DNA of 9,048 bases. Source: Clostridia bacterium (GTDB lineage: Bacteria > Bacillota > Clostridia > DUPQ01). A program made the position numbers and the translations under genes. The notes below the pieces were generated by a model, which had not been told where the DNA came from, did not search any database, and worked only from the letters and a program-made list of their open reading frames with translations. Of this stretch, positions 1-8,870 are shown piece by piece. The stretch covers positions 1-9,048 of the forward strand of contig JAQVAJ010000037.1 in assembly GCA_028690885.1 (NCBI GenBank), given 5' to 3'. Each line of letters starts with the position of its first letter. The stretch's first letter is position 1.

Positions 1-909
1 GAAGCTTCAAAACAACATTGTGGGGGTATGAGTGCTATAACAAATGTACATACACGAGAAGTTGAAAAAGCATGTAATGAGCTGAAAAAGCAAGGTGAAG
101 ACATATATTGCGCAACCTATAATCTTCCAGATCAAACAGTTATTTCAGGTAGCGTGGCAGGTTTGCAAAAGGCAGAAGTGTTTTTAGCTGCAAAAGGCGC
201 AAAAACTAAGGGCTTATTTGTTATGGGTGCATTCCATTCACCTTTCATGCGTTCTGCAATTGAGCCGTATGCAGAGTATATGAGTAGTCTTCCAATTACA
301 AAGACATATTGGCCTGTTTTTTCCACCAGAACATCCTATCCTTACATTGCCCCATTTGCTGTTAACTCCATTTTAGTAGAACAGCTTACAAGTCCTGTTT
401 ATTGGTTTCAGACAATTGAAAATATGTATCAGTGTGCAGTTCGAATTTTTGTAGAAGTTGGTCCAGGGCATGTATTGAAAAATCTTATAAAACGGCAATA
501 TCCAAACTGTAGAGTCTATACAATAGAAGAATCTCAGGATCGAAAGGCATTACATACATATTTTTGCAACAAGAATATACCAAATGGTCATGTGTACAAA
601 GCACCAATTTCCACGATGCTTTCTGAGATGCTGCGTATAGCTGTTTCAATGCCATACAAAGGAAAGCAAGAGAACAACTATGAAAAAACAGTTGCTGAAC
701 CATATGGTCAGTTATTACAGATGCAACAAGCGCAAGAAGCAGGAAAAATTTTTGAGAGGAAAGACTATGGTTTAGCGATAAAGCTTTTTAAAGGCATTTT
801 GGACGCCAAACAGGTAACAAAACAAAAACAGGAAAGCTTGTTGCAGGGATTGTTTGACTATGCCGGAATGATATTGGATGATCAAATTGTTGATGCAACT
901 AATTATTGA
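1..909 (+). CDS. Discrete acyltransferase (malonyl-CoA:ACP transacylase-like), 5'-truncated by window edge
   Basis: This is the C-terminal 302 residues of an acyltransferase that loads acyl carrier proteins with a malonyl-type extender from CoA. The frame is open from base 1. The ATG at 28 is not the start, because it lies inside the conserved FabD/AT core. Numbering from the first visible codon, one sees the YNLPDQTVISG segment (about 40-50), the GAFHSPFM motif with the catalytic histidine at 79, the TSPVYW segment (130-135) and the FVEVGPG signature (150-156). The GHSxG nucleophile must lie upstream. About 120 residues follow the AT fold, including a Y..TVAEPYG stretch (about 227) of the sort I associate with stand-alone ATs of trans-AT polyketide systems, and a helical, TPR-like end (EAGKIFERKDYGLAIKLF). 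The gene ends 9 nt before the radical SAM gene. A discrete AT beside an NRPS suggests a trans-AT PKS or a dedicated extender-unit pathway. A housekeeping FabD is less likely given the tail and the context. Confidence 0.86.
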   Translation, partial: EASKQHCGGMSAITNVHTREVEKACNELKKQGEDIYCATYNLPDQTVISGSVAGLQKAEVFLAAKGAKTKGLFVMGAFHSPFMRSAIEPYAEYMSSLPITKTYWPVFSTRTSYPYIAPFAVNSILVEQLTSPVYWFQTIENMYQCAVRIFVEVGPGHVLKNLIKRQYPNCRVYTIEESQDRKALHTYFCNKNIPNGHVYKAPISTMLSEMLRIAVSMPYKGKQENNYEKTVAEPYGQLLQMQQAQEAGKIFERKDYGLAIKLFKGILDAKQVTKQKQESLLQGLFDYAGMILDDQIVDATNY

Positions 910-918
910 GGATATAAC

Positions 919-2358
919 ATGAAAATACTTTTTATTTATAGTGAAACGTTAAAAAGGAATATTTATCCTGTTACGACAAAAAAACCATTATATGCAAATG
1001 ACGAAATCCCATTTGGCATATCCTATTTATCGTCTGCATTAAAGCAACATGGTCATTTAACCGATGTGTTATTAATTACATTACATACGCCTAAAAAACA
1101 TATTGACCGAGTCATTCAGTCGTATAATCCTGATGTTATTTGTATGTCAACAGTGTTTAGAGAATATCAAACAATAATCCAAACAGCAGCATACATTAAA
1201 AAAAAATATCCTGCTATCATTTTGGTGGCTGGCGGTCCACATGTTTCGTTAAATCCTGAATTGTGCATACAAAACAGCTTTGATATTATTTGCCAGAGCG
1301 AGGGAGAACAAGCTATTACAGAGTTAATAAACAGTTTAGAAAATGGGGAAGATTTGGTTGATATACAAAATTTATGGATCAAGAAAGAAGATCGTGTAAT
1401 TAAGAATAAGTCCAGATGTTTTAATCAGAAGTTGGATTCCCTTCCCTTTCCTGACCGAAAAATGTGGCAGGAATATATTGTAGACAATAAAACACCGATT
1501 TCCCTTTTAGTTGGAAGGGGGTGTCCGTTTAACTGCACATATTGTTGCAATCACGCCTTGAGAGAGGTCGCGTCAGGCCAGTATGTACGTTTTCGTTCTC
1601 CAAAGAATATTATCGAAGAAATTAAGCAAATATTACATGAATTTCCAGAGAACGATACCATTTATTTCGAAGTTGAAGCAATCAACGTGAACATGGACTA
1701 CGTGGAAGATTTGTGCAAAACCCTGCATGAATTTAATAAAACGTTAAACAGAAACATCTTTTATGGGGCAAATATACGGATTATTCCATCACAAGATATT
1801 AATCATCTGTTTTCATTGTTTAGGCTTGCAAATATAAGCTATATTAATATCGGACTGGAATCAGGGAGTGAACGAGTTCGAAGTGAAATTATGAAACGAA
1901 ATTACTCGAATGAGGATGTCTATAAAGTGGTGCGTACAGCAAAACGATATCGGATACTTTCTATGTTGTACATTATGATCGGCTTGCCTACAGAAACCTT
2001 GGTTGAGTATGAAGAGACATTGCAAATTCTAAAGAAATGCCAGCCTTATTCAACGCAGCTTAATATTTTTTGTCCTTACCCTGGAACCGTGCTTTATGAA
2101 TATTGCCGGGAGCATAATCTGCTGCCGGACAACCTTCGAGATTTAGGAAGAAATGTAGCTGTATTGGATATGCCCCAGTTTTCTAAAAAAGAAATTCAGA
2201 AGCAGTACTATAAGTTTTATCCACGGCTTTATTCTAAGAATAGAATGCAATATGTTATCTTATATCTTCTTTCTCTGCTCGTGCAGAAATATGGATTTGC
2301 ACGTTTGTACCCGATGACTGAGAAATTGATAAATAAATTTAAGGAACAAAAATTATGA
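919..2358 (+). CDS. B12-binding-domain radical SAM protein
   Basis: This 479-residue enzyme is predicted to use a [4Fe-4S] cluster, S-adenosylmethionine and probably cobalamin. Residues 1 to about 150 form the Rossmann-like B12-binding domain, with PFGISYLSSALKQHGH near the start and VAGGPHVSLNPE at the end of the fold, as in the BchE-like group. The DxHxxG cobalamin-ligand motif is not present. The radical SAM domain (about 190-420) has the cluster motif C202-x3-C206-x2-C209 within GRGCPFNCTYC, immediately followed by a fourth cysteine, C210. Later family features are GLESGSERVR (the SAM-contacting GxESG type) and MIGLPTET. The C-terminal 60 residues are basic and helical. TGAGGA at 907-912, 6 nt before the ATG, supports the start. 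Family members perform C-methylations, ring formations and other radical chemistry. In a PKS/NRPS cluster, a methylation or other tailoring step is the likely role, but the substrate cannot be read from sequence. Confidence 0.92.
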   Translation: MKILFIYSETLKRNIYPVTTKKPLYANDEIPFGISYLSSALKQHGHLTDVLLITLHTPKKHIDRVIQSYNPDVICMSTVFREYQTIIQTAAYIKKKYPAIILVAGGPHVSLNPELCIQNSFDIICQSEGEQAITELINSLENGEDLVDIQNLWIKKEDRVIKNKSRCFNQKLDSLPFPDRKMWQEYIVDNKTPISLLVGRGCPFNCTYCCNHALREVASGQYVRFRSPKNIIEEIKQILHEFPENDTIYFEVEAINVNMDYVEDLCKTLHEFNKTLNRNIFYGANIRIIPSQDINHLFSLFRLANISYINIGLESGSERVRSEIMKRNYSNEDVYKVVRTAKRYRILSMLYIMIGLPTETLVEYEETLQILKKCQPYSTQLNIFCPYPGTVLYEYCREHNLLPDNLRDLGRNVAVLDMPQFSKKEIQKQYYKFYPRLYSKNRMQYVILYLLSLLVQKYGFARLYPMTEKLINKFKEQKL

Positions 2359-4298
2359 AAAATGGTTATTATTTGTCCGTCTACGCCCACATTGATGCGT
2401 TAGCCCACATCATGAAAATTGACTTGCGCCATGACCAGCATATGGTGCTTTGGAAAAAAGACGGAAATAAAATTCAATTGGTACATTATTGGGAATTTGA
2501 AAGGCTGTCCGGCTTAAAACACCATGATCAGTCATTTTATGACATAGACCATGCCAAAAAAGTAATTAATAAATTGCTTTCACGATATAATCTTACGTTA
2601 AATGATATATCTGGCGTATTTGGCACCCCTGGTTTAGATAGCATGTCGGCTTATCATTCTATGGATCGCTATCCTCAATTTGCATACCATAGTATGGCAC
2701 ATTTGTTTTCCTGCTTATTAATGGACTCTGAAGTTTATTACAACCAAAGTATTATCGCATTGGCAGTAGATGGTGCCCCTGATAATGTAGTTGATTTACA
2801 AGCTAGAGATAAGGATTTCTATCTGGGGGCGTTCAGTCAGAAAGGGAATGTTTCTTTATCATCTATTTCCTCGCCCGGACTGTTATGGATGCTGATGAAA
2901 TTGCGTTACAAAATTCCGGAAGGCTCTCTTATGGCACTAAGCAGCGCATCTGATTCAAAATACCTTATTCCGCTCGAACACTGGCTTTCTGATTTTCATT
3001 TAATTAGGAAGGCGAGTGACATTCTGCCTGCATCAAGCTGGTTTACAAAAATGGCTGGACAAATTGAATCCATAGAAGATACAGATATCGGCATTTTATT
3101 TAATGGATGGGACACACGTTTTTCAAAACGTGAAAATATAATTAGTATGGTAGCAAAGGTAATTCAGGAAATATCAATCCATATTATGGATATGACGATA
3201 CTGGAGTTTGTACAGAAATATCATGTGGATACAACGGAAACGTATCTTGCTATCTCTGGAGGATTTTCCTTAAATTGCCCGACAAATACGTATTTAATGG
3301 ACAAGTATAAATTCAAAGGACTTCTGGTGCCGCCATGTGTCAGTGACACGGGAATTGCTCTAGGAATGGGACTCTATACATTTTATCAGAATATGGATTC
3401 AATCCGTTTTAAACTGCACCACGCTTATTACGGCGATTCAAACAGGACAGACATGGAATCGGTGAAAAATGGTAAATTTGGACAATATATTGAAGGAATC
3501 TCGCCTTTTCAGTTAGATATGGTGGTAAATGATATTCAAACGGCCCCGGTGGTTTGGGTTAGTGGGCGTGCGGAAATTGGCCCAAGGGCTTTGGGGGCAC
3601 GCAGTATTCTTGCTGATCCATCCAAAGAGGAACATAAGGATTTGTTAAACCAGATTAAATTGAGAGAGTGGTGGCGCCCGGTTGCACCTATCATCCTTAA
3701 GGGGCATATTGAAAAATGGTTCGTTGAAGATTGTGTGGTTACCCCGTATATGCTGACCACGATGCATATAAAAGAAAGTAGAAATTCCGAAGTTCCTGCA
3801 ATTTTACATCTTGATCACACAGCAAGGGTCCAGGAACTGGAACAAGCACATAACCCGATTTTGTTTTTTGTCCTGGAAGCATTTTATCAAAAAACAGGTA
3901 TTCCTGTACTCTGTAATACTTCATTAAACGATAAAGGCGAACCAATTATTAACCAATATACAGAGGCATTAAACTTTGCTTTGCGTAAACACATTCGGAT
4001 CGTATACCTTGATGGATATCGTATTGTGTTACGCAATTTTGAAGCATTTCCTGACACAGAACCAGAAATACGGGACGAAGTTTTTAATTACTTCCAAACA
4101 GAAGAGGATAAACAAAAAAAATTAAGTGAACTGAATCCGTTTGATTTATCTAGGGAAGAATTAACTTTTTATTATAACAGTCCTGAACTAAAATCGTATA
4201 GTCTGACAAATAAAAAAGATGTAACCAGTCTCCGACGAATCATGGATAAATTTAGGGATAAAGACCTGACACAGATTAATTTACTTACAGCGTGGTAG
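2355..4298 (+). CDS. NodU/CmcH-family O-carbamoyltransferase
   Basis: This 647-residue enzyme should move a carbamoyl group from carbamoyl phosphate, through a carbamoyl-adenylate, onto a hydroxyl of the product, as TobZ and CmcH do. The N-terminal Kae1-like half shows RHDQH (25-29), a YWEFERLSGLKHH segment (45-57) and H112-x3-H116 (HSMAH), matching the metal-binding HxxxH of Kae1/TobZ. ISGGFSLNCPTN (300-311) is the nucleotide-binding glycine loop, followed by VPPCVSDTGIALGMGLY. The C-terminal half has the family signature EIGPRALGARSILADP (407-422) and CNTSLNDKGEPI (520-531). Roughly 85 charged residues follow. The length fits the family. The N-terminal half is divergent: the usual HHxxH second histidine is serine, and the common DGxGE motif reads DGAPDN. 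The ATG overlaps the stop of the preceding gene (ATGA at 2355-2358) and has AAGGAA at 2341-2346, indicating translational coupling. TsaD/Kae1 itself is excluded by the carbamoyltransferase C-terminal motifs. Confidence 0.93.
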   Translation: MKNGYYLSVYAHIDALAHIMKIDLRHDQHMVLWKKDGNKIQLVHYWEFERLSGLKHHDQSFYDIDHAKKVINKLLSRYNLTLNDISGVFGTPGLDSMSAYHSMDRYPQFAYHSMAHLFSCLLMDSEVYYNQSIIALAVDGAPDNVVDLQARDKDFYLGAFSQKGNVSLSSISSPGLLWMLMKLRYKIPEGSLMALSSASDSKYLIPLEHWLSDFHLIRKASDILPASSWFTKMAGQIESIEDTDIGILFNGWDTRFSKRENIISMVAKVIQEISIHIMDMTILEFVQKYHVDTTETYLAISGGFSLNCPTNTYLMDKYKFKGLLVPPCVSDTGIALGMGLYTFYQNMDSIRFKLHHAYYGDSNRTDMESVKNGKFGQYIEGISPFQLDMVVNDIQTAPVVWVSGRAEIGPRALGARSILADPSKEEHKDLLNQIKLREWWRPVAPIILKGHIEKWFVEDCVVTPYMLTTMHIKESRNSEVPAILHLDHTARVQELEQAHNPILFFVLEAFYQKTGIPVLCNTSLNDKGEPIINQYTEALNFALRKHIRIVYLDGYRIVLRNFEAFPDTEPEIRDEVFNYFQTEEDKQKKLSELNPFDLSREELTFYYNSPELKSYSLTNKKDVTSLRRIMDKFRDKDLTQINLLTAW

Positions 4299-4322
4299 AG
4301 GAAATGCTGTTATGTAAAGGAA

Positions 4323-4327
4323 AAGGA
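4323..4327 (+). promoter_or_regulatory. Ribosome binding site that sets the NRPS start at 4337
   Basis: AAGGA lies 9 nt before the ATG at 4337, and a second AAAGGA lies just upstream at 4316-4321. The same frame also opens at GTG 4292 and ATG 4304. The only upstream purine run for 4304 (AGAGGA) ends too close to that codon, and GTG 4292 overlaps the carbamoyltransferase stop without a good site. The condensation-domain homology begins 13 codons after 4337, which agrees with this start. Confidence 0.7.
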
Positions 4328-4336
4328 ATTCGAATA

Positions 4337-7300
4337 ATGAGACAAACAAAAAATACAAACCAGAACTGCAAAAAATACTCATTAACGCATCCCCAAGAAA
4401 GAATATGGTATGCTGAAAAAATCTATAATGGAACAGCGATTCATAATATTGGAGGCGTTGTTCAAATTATGGGTGAGGTTGATTTGCCATTATTAGAAAA
4501 ATCGATTCAGCATATCATTGAGGCAAACGAAAGTTTAAGGTTGCAGGTTTTTGAAGAAAACGGACAGGCATTCCAAACAATTATACCGTACACAGAAACG
4601 TGTATTCAGACTGTGAAATTTACTAATTGCGAAGATCCGGAAAAAGAATTCCGAGAGTGGGTGCAAACGGAAGCAGAGAAACCATTTTTACTTTTACAAG
4701 TGCCATTGTATAATTTTACAATGTTTGAAGTCAGTCAGAATTATAAAGGGTGCCTGATTAAACTGCATCATATTATTGCTGATGGCTGGTCAATGGAAAT
4801 AATTACAAACCAGATCATGCAGAATTATCAAGCATATAAAGATGAAGGTAAAACAGCTGATGCTGATGTATACGCATACACAGAGTATCTGGATACAGAA
4901 GCAGAATATGAAAAATCACCCGTATGGAAACGGGATCTGGAATTTTGGTTAGAGACATTTAAGTCCTTGCCAAACAGTGCAGTGTTTGACCGAGAAACCG
5001 ATATCCGTGGCGAACGGAAAGTATATACATATTCTGAGGTGCTATCGCAAAAAATCAAATCGTTTACAAAAGAACATGCTGTGTCTGTAAATACATTTTT
5101 TATTACCTGTTATCTATTGTTTTTATACAAGCATGATGGTGAAAAAGATATCACAATAGGGCTTCCAATTACAAATCGAACAAGTGCAGCACAGAAAAGA
5201 ACGACAGGCATGTATACAAGCTCAATGCCTTTTCGTTTTCAAGTTGACCCGATGAAAACAGTTTCTGACACATTAAAAGATGTTATGTGTAAATTATTCA
5301 GTTACTATAAACACCAACGCTATCCTTACGATCTGATAATACGTGATTTAATTGCGTGTGGACATACTGGATTAGCAGGTCTGTATAATAGCAGTGTGAA
5401 CTTTTTTAATAACAGATTAATTAAAGAAGTGGGGGGATATAAAACTGTCAATACGCAGTTTTATCCAGGATGCCAAATTAATTGCCTAAATATGAATGTA
5501 AAAGATTGGGCAGATGACGGAAAATTTACAATTGATTTTGAATATCAAAAAGCAAAATACAATGAAGACGAGATATTGAAAATATACGAGTTTATGCGCA
5601 ATTTGTCTATGCAAATGGTGGAGAATCCAGGGCAAACCATTCGGGAATTGGACGGCTTGAATCCAACATACAGAAAAATGGTACGTGATGTCTTTAACGA
5701 TACGCAAAATAAGTACCCTAACAAACAGACAATTCATGCGTTATTTGAAAAACAGGTAGAACAAAATCCAGAGCGGATTGCAGTCCTCCATGGAGATACC
5801 GATATAACCTACCATCAACTCAATGAATGTGCCAATCAGCTTGCCTGTACACTCATCCAATCAGGAGTCAATCATTTAGATTATGTAGGTCTTATGGCAT
5901 CCCATTCTATTCAAACAGTAATAGCAATATTGGCAGTATTAAAAGCAGGTGCTGCATATGTGCCCATTGATCCAGAATACCCAAATTCTAGAATCAGTTA
6001 TATTATGGAAGACGCTGGTGTTGTTGCGTTGCTGGCTGATGAGGGCGCAGTTGCTAATGCGAAGATGATGGCGACATGTCCTGTTATTTGTATAAGCAAT
6101 TGCGATCAGGTAGGTACCAGAGAACCGGCATTTGTACGCACACCGGCACGATACTGTGACCCGGCATATGTAATTTATACATCTGGCTCAACAGGTAATT
6201 CCAAGGGGGTTGTTATTGAGCATAAATCTCTTGTAAATTATATTTTTTGGGCAGTTAGGAATTATCATGTTGCGCCGGACGATCGTTTTCCGCTATATTC
6301 ATCGTTGTCCTTTGACCTTACTGTTACCTCGATTTTTGCACCGCTTATTGCAGGCGGGGAAATAATTATATATGATTCAGAAAAGGAGTATGCTCTTTTC
6401 ACTATCTTTCGCGAAAATAAAGCAACCATTATGAAGTTGACACCTTCGCATTTGGCGTTAATTAAGGACATGGATAACAGTAGAAGCAACATAACAAGGT
6501 TGATTGTGGGAGGTGAAAATTTAACAGTCGCTTTGGCCAACCAAATACATAATTCTTTTAGGGGTACGGTAAAGGTATTTAACGAATACGGTCCAACTGA
6601 GGCAACAGTTGGGTGTATGACATATCTTTTTGACCCATCTATAGACAAAGGTCTGTCAGTGCCGATTGGTAGGCCTGCGGATAACGTTCAAATCTATATA
6701 CTAAATCATGACCGAAATCTTGTACGAGCCGGCCAGATCGGTGAAATATACATTAGCGGTGATGGGGTGGCCAGAGAATATTTACATAAGCCGCAACTGA
6801 CTGCTGAACGTTTTTTGGATTGTATTTTTATAAAAAACAAGCGTATGTTTAAGACGGGAGATCTGGCAAAATTCAATTCTGAAAGCCAGATTGAATTTTG
6901 TGGCCGGAATGATTCTCAGGTGAAAATACAAGGATACCGCATTGAATTAAATGAAATTGAGAAAGCACTTATGCAATTCGATGGGATTCATCAAGCAATT
7001 GTCTTTGCTGATAAGAATTCGCTTGAAGACCAGTTTTTAAAAGCTTATCTAGTAGCTGAACAAGCACTGGATATTTCTGAAGTGCGGCAACATTTGGCGA
7101 ATAATATTCCAATATATATGATTCCAAGGCGTTTTATTCAGGTGCAAAAAATTCCATTAACACCGAACGGAAAAGCAGATTTGAATGCGCTTAATGAGCT
7201 TTCTGAACAATTTGATGCTAAGCTAAACAATACAATAGAACGAGATAATGTGGCACTGAGCATATTGATACAAGTGATGCGGAAGATCTTAAAGGTAGAT

Positions 7301-8857
7301 TCAATTACCCCTGCTGATGATTTTTATCATCTAGGCGGCGATTCCATTCACGCGATTCAGATTTCTGCAAAATTGGAGTATCATAGGTATCGCTTATCAG
7401 TACAGAATATATTGCTATACCCTATAATAAACGAAATGGTAGAAAAAATAGAAACAAAGCCAGCTATACGAAAAACTAAAAAAATTTCAGTTGTTGATAT
7501 GATGAATATTCTTCCGACACCGATTTTGTATTGGTTTCTAGAACAGGATTTACAGGAAATGGGACATTATAATCAATCAATCCTGCTTAAATTTGATAAA
7601 GAAGTGGCGGCTGCATATGTCAATGATATAATTTATACAGCAGTTCAGAAACATGAAGTATTTACGATGAATAAACATACAGACGGTCAAACATTTTTTT
7701 ACCGCAAGGAACTTTTTGAGAACCCCAATATTTTAGAACATTATGATATAAGCAATGTTATTGGGCAGGAGCAAGAGGATGCAATTAACACAATAATCCA
7801 GAATTTTAATATGCACTTTAATATTGAAAATGATTTACTGATTAAAGGCGCAAGTATTTACACTGGGGCAGAAACATATGTTTTTCTAACGGCGCACCAT
7901 ATTTGCATTGATGCGGTATCTTGGCTTGTTTTGCTGGAAGAAGTATCTGAAATTGCAAAAAATATGATAACTGGAAATGATTTAGGTTTTCCGGCTTTCC
8001 CAGACATAACTTACGCAGAATGGAGTAATATGCTCCATGAGGAATCTTTGCATTTATTCGAGAAAGAAGTGAAGTATTGGAGACAAGTACTGGATGGACA
8101 GGTTTCGTATAGACAGTTCTTTCATGTATCTAAAGACAAACAGAATGAACTTGTCTATCATCGAACACAGATTGATAAAGCTGATGTGGGTATATTATTC
8201 GATTCTGCTGGACATGATAAATCACTTATTGAAGCTGTTTTTATTTCAGCATTGGCGGTAGCTTTGTGTGAATATACAAGCCAAAATAAAGCATGTATTA
8301 TGATGGAAAGTCATGGGCGCTTGTTAAATACAGACAACATAGATGTTTCGAAATCTATTGGGTGGTTTACTGCTTTATACCCTTTTTCCTGGCAAATAAA
8401 AAACAAAGATTTGTCGCAATTAATTATAGAGATACAGCGTAAATTGCAGGATATACCCAATTATGGAATCGGCTATGGTGTATTAGAATACATTGATAAT
8501 CTTATTGGGACAACAGAACTGGAACAGATGATCTTATTCAATTATTTAGGTGATTTCAGCAAAGAATGCTGGCCTGTTTCATTGATCCAATGTGGGTTTC
8601 CTGAAGATTTGTCTAGATCAAATAAAATACCCAGTCTTTTCGATTTTAATATTATGATTATAAAAGAAAAGATCGATATTATGATCCGGTATAATAAATC
8701 CATTCTTGATGCTGATACAATCGAAGCGTTTTGTGCACTATTTAAAAAAGCTCTTACAGATATTTTATCGTCTTACCTACCAAAAACAGGGAAATTAGAT
8801 GCTTCTGCAGATTATTCTATCCTGCGTGAGCAGGAAATTGAATTATTATTTGAATAA
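4337..8857 (+). CDS. Single-module NRPS, C(starter-like)-A(Asn)-T-E: predicted N-acyl-D-Asn initiation module
   Basis: This 1506-residue synthetase carries one complete module. The condensation domain (about 10-440) has HHIIADG (144-150), and its LTHPQERIWYAEK opening, HQRYPYDLIIRDL and VKDWADDGKFTIDFEY segments resemble the N-acylating starter C domain of SrfAA. The adenylation domain (about 465-955) has A3 YTSGSTGNSKG (614-624), A5 NEYGPTEA, A7 MFKTGDL, A8 GRNDSQVKIQGYRIE and A10 TPNGKAD. Aligned to GrsA, its pocket residues are D660, L661, T664, K700, I723, G725, E750, V758, G759 and K946, essentially the asparagine code. The thiolation domain has LGGDS with the phosphopantetheine serine at 1003. 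The last domain (about 1050-1480) is an epimerase: HHICIDAVSW (1187-1196), ESHGR (1324-1328), SIGWFTALYPF, NYGIGYG (1375-1381) and FNYLGDF (1401-1407). All catalytic motifs look intact. The acidic tail ending in ILREQEIELLFE resembles a donor docking segment for a downstream synthetase. No thioesterase is present, so the acyl-D-Asn chain must pass to another protein. The equivalent position is held by ClbN in the colibactin pathway. Confidence 0.95.
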   Translation: MRQTKNTNQNCKKYSLTHPQERIWYAEKIYNGTAIHNIGGVVQIMGEVDLPLLEKSIQHIIEANESLRLQVFEENGQAFQTIIPYTETCIQTVKFTNCEDPEKEFREWVQTEAEKPFLLLQVPLYNFTMFEVSQNYKGCLIKLHHIIADGWSMEIITNQIMQNYQAYKDEGKTADADVYAYTEYLDTEAEYEKSPVWKRDLEFWLETFKSLPNSAVFDRETDIRGERKVYTYSEVLSQKIKSFTKEHAVSVNTFFITCYLLFLYKHDGEKDITIGLPITNRTSAAQKRTTGMYTSSMPFRFQVDPMKTVSDTLKDVMCKLFSYYKHQRYPYDLIIRDLIACGHTGLAGLYNSSVNFFNNRLIKEVGGYKTVNTQFYPGCQINCLNMNVKDWADDGKFTIDFEYQKAKYNEDEILKIYEFMRNLSMQMVENPGQTIRELDGLNPTYRKMVRDVFNDTQNKYPNKQTIHALFEKQVEQNPERIAVLHGDTDITYHQLNECANQLACTLIQSGVNHLDYVGLMASHSIQTVIAILAVLKAGAAYVPIDPEYPNSRISYIMEDAGVVALLADEGAVANAKMMATCPVICISNCDQVGTREPAFVRTPARYCDPAYVIYTSGSTGNSKGVVIEHKSLVNYIFWAVRNYHVAPDDRFPLYSSLSFDLTVTSIFAPLIAGGEIIIYDSEKEYALFTIFRENKATIMKLTPSHLALIKDMDNSRSNITRLIVGGENLTVALANQIHNSFRGTVKVFNEYGPTEATVGCMTYLFDPSIDKGLSVPIGRPADNVQIYILNHDRNLVRAGQIGEIYISGDGVAREYLHKPQLTAERFLDCIFIKNKRMFKTGDLAKFNSESQIEFCGRNDSQVKIQGYRIELNEIEKALMQFDGIHQAIVFADKNSLEDQFLKAYLVAEQALDISEVRQHLANNIPIYMIPRRFIQVQKIPLTPNGKADLNALNELSEQFDAKLNNTIERDNVALSILIQVMRKILKVDSITPADDFYHLGGDSIHAIQISAKLEYHRYRLSVQNILLYPIINEMVEKIETKPAIRKTKKISVVDMMNILPTPILYWFLEQDLQEMGHYNQSILLKFDKEVAAAYVNDIIYTAVQKHEVFTMNKHTDGQTFFYRKELFENPNILEHYDISNVIGQEQEDAINTIIQNFNMHFNIENDLLIKGASIYTGAETYVFLTAHHICIDAVSWLVLLEEVSEIAKNMITGNDLGFPAFPDITYAEWSNMLHEESLHLFEKEVKYWRQVLDGQVSYRQFFHVSKDKQNELVYHRTQIDKADVGILFDSAGHDKSLIEAVFISALAVALCEYTSQNKACIMMESHGRLLNTDNIDVSKSIGWFTALYPFSWQIKNKDLSQLIIEIQRKLQDIPNYGIGYGVLEYIDNLIGTTELEQMILFNYLGDFSKECWPVSLIQCGFPEDLSRSNKIPSLFDFNIMIIKEKIDIMIRYNKSILDADTIEAFCALFKKALTDILSSYLPKTGKLDASADYSILREQEIELLFE

Positions 8858-8863
8858 GGGCAA

Positions 8864-8870
8864 AGGGAGG
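8864..8870 (+). promoter_or_regulatory. Strong ribosome binding site before the last gene
   Basis: AGGGAGG is a near-perfect Shine-Dalgarno sequence in the 23-nt gap after the NRPS stop. It lies 6 nt from an ATG at 8877 that reads only seven codons, and 10 nt from the ATG at 8881 that opens the long frame. This supports a real gene continuing past the right edge. Confidence 0.75.

Noticed and set aside
28..909. ATG at 28 as the start of the acyltransferase gene
   Set aside because: The frame is open back to base 1, and the ATG falls inside the conserved AT core. The catalytic GHSxG segment must lie upstream, so the gene is cut by the window edge.
2355..4298. TsaD/Kae1 tRNA-modification protein
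   Set aside because: The N-terminal HxxxH is shared with that fold, but EIGPRALGARSILADP and CNTSLNDKGEPI belong to NodU/CmcH carbamoyltransferases and the length is about twice that of TsaD.
4292..4336. GTG 4292 or ATG 4304 as the NRPS start
   Set aside because: GTG 4292 overlaps the preceding stop and neither codon has a properly spaced ribosome site. ATG 4337 has AAGGA 9 nt upstream and sits just before the condensation-domain homology.
6265..6648. 127-codon open frame on the minus strand
   Set aside because: It lies wholly within the adenylation domain, opposite intact A4-A5 motifs, has no ribosome site, and its translation looks like a shadow. The other minus-strand frames were rejected for the same reason.
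7487..8780. Second condensation domain at the NRPS C-terminus
   Set aside because: HHxxxDxVSW, ESHGR, SIGWFTxxYP, NYGIGYG and FNYLGDF are epimerization-domain motifs, and the domain follows directly after the thiolation domain at the end of the protein.
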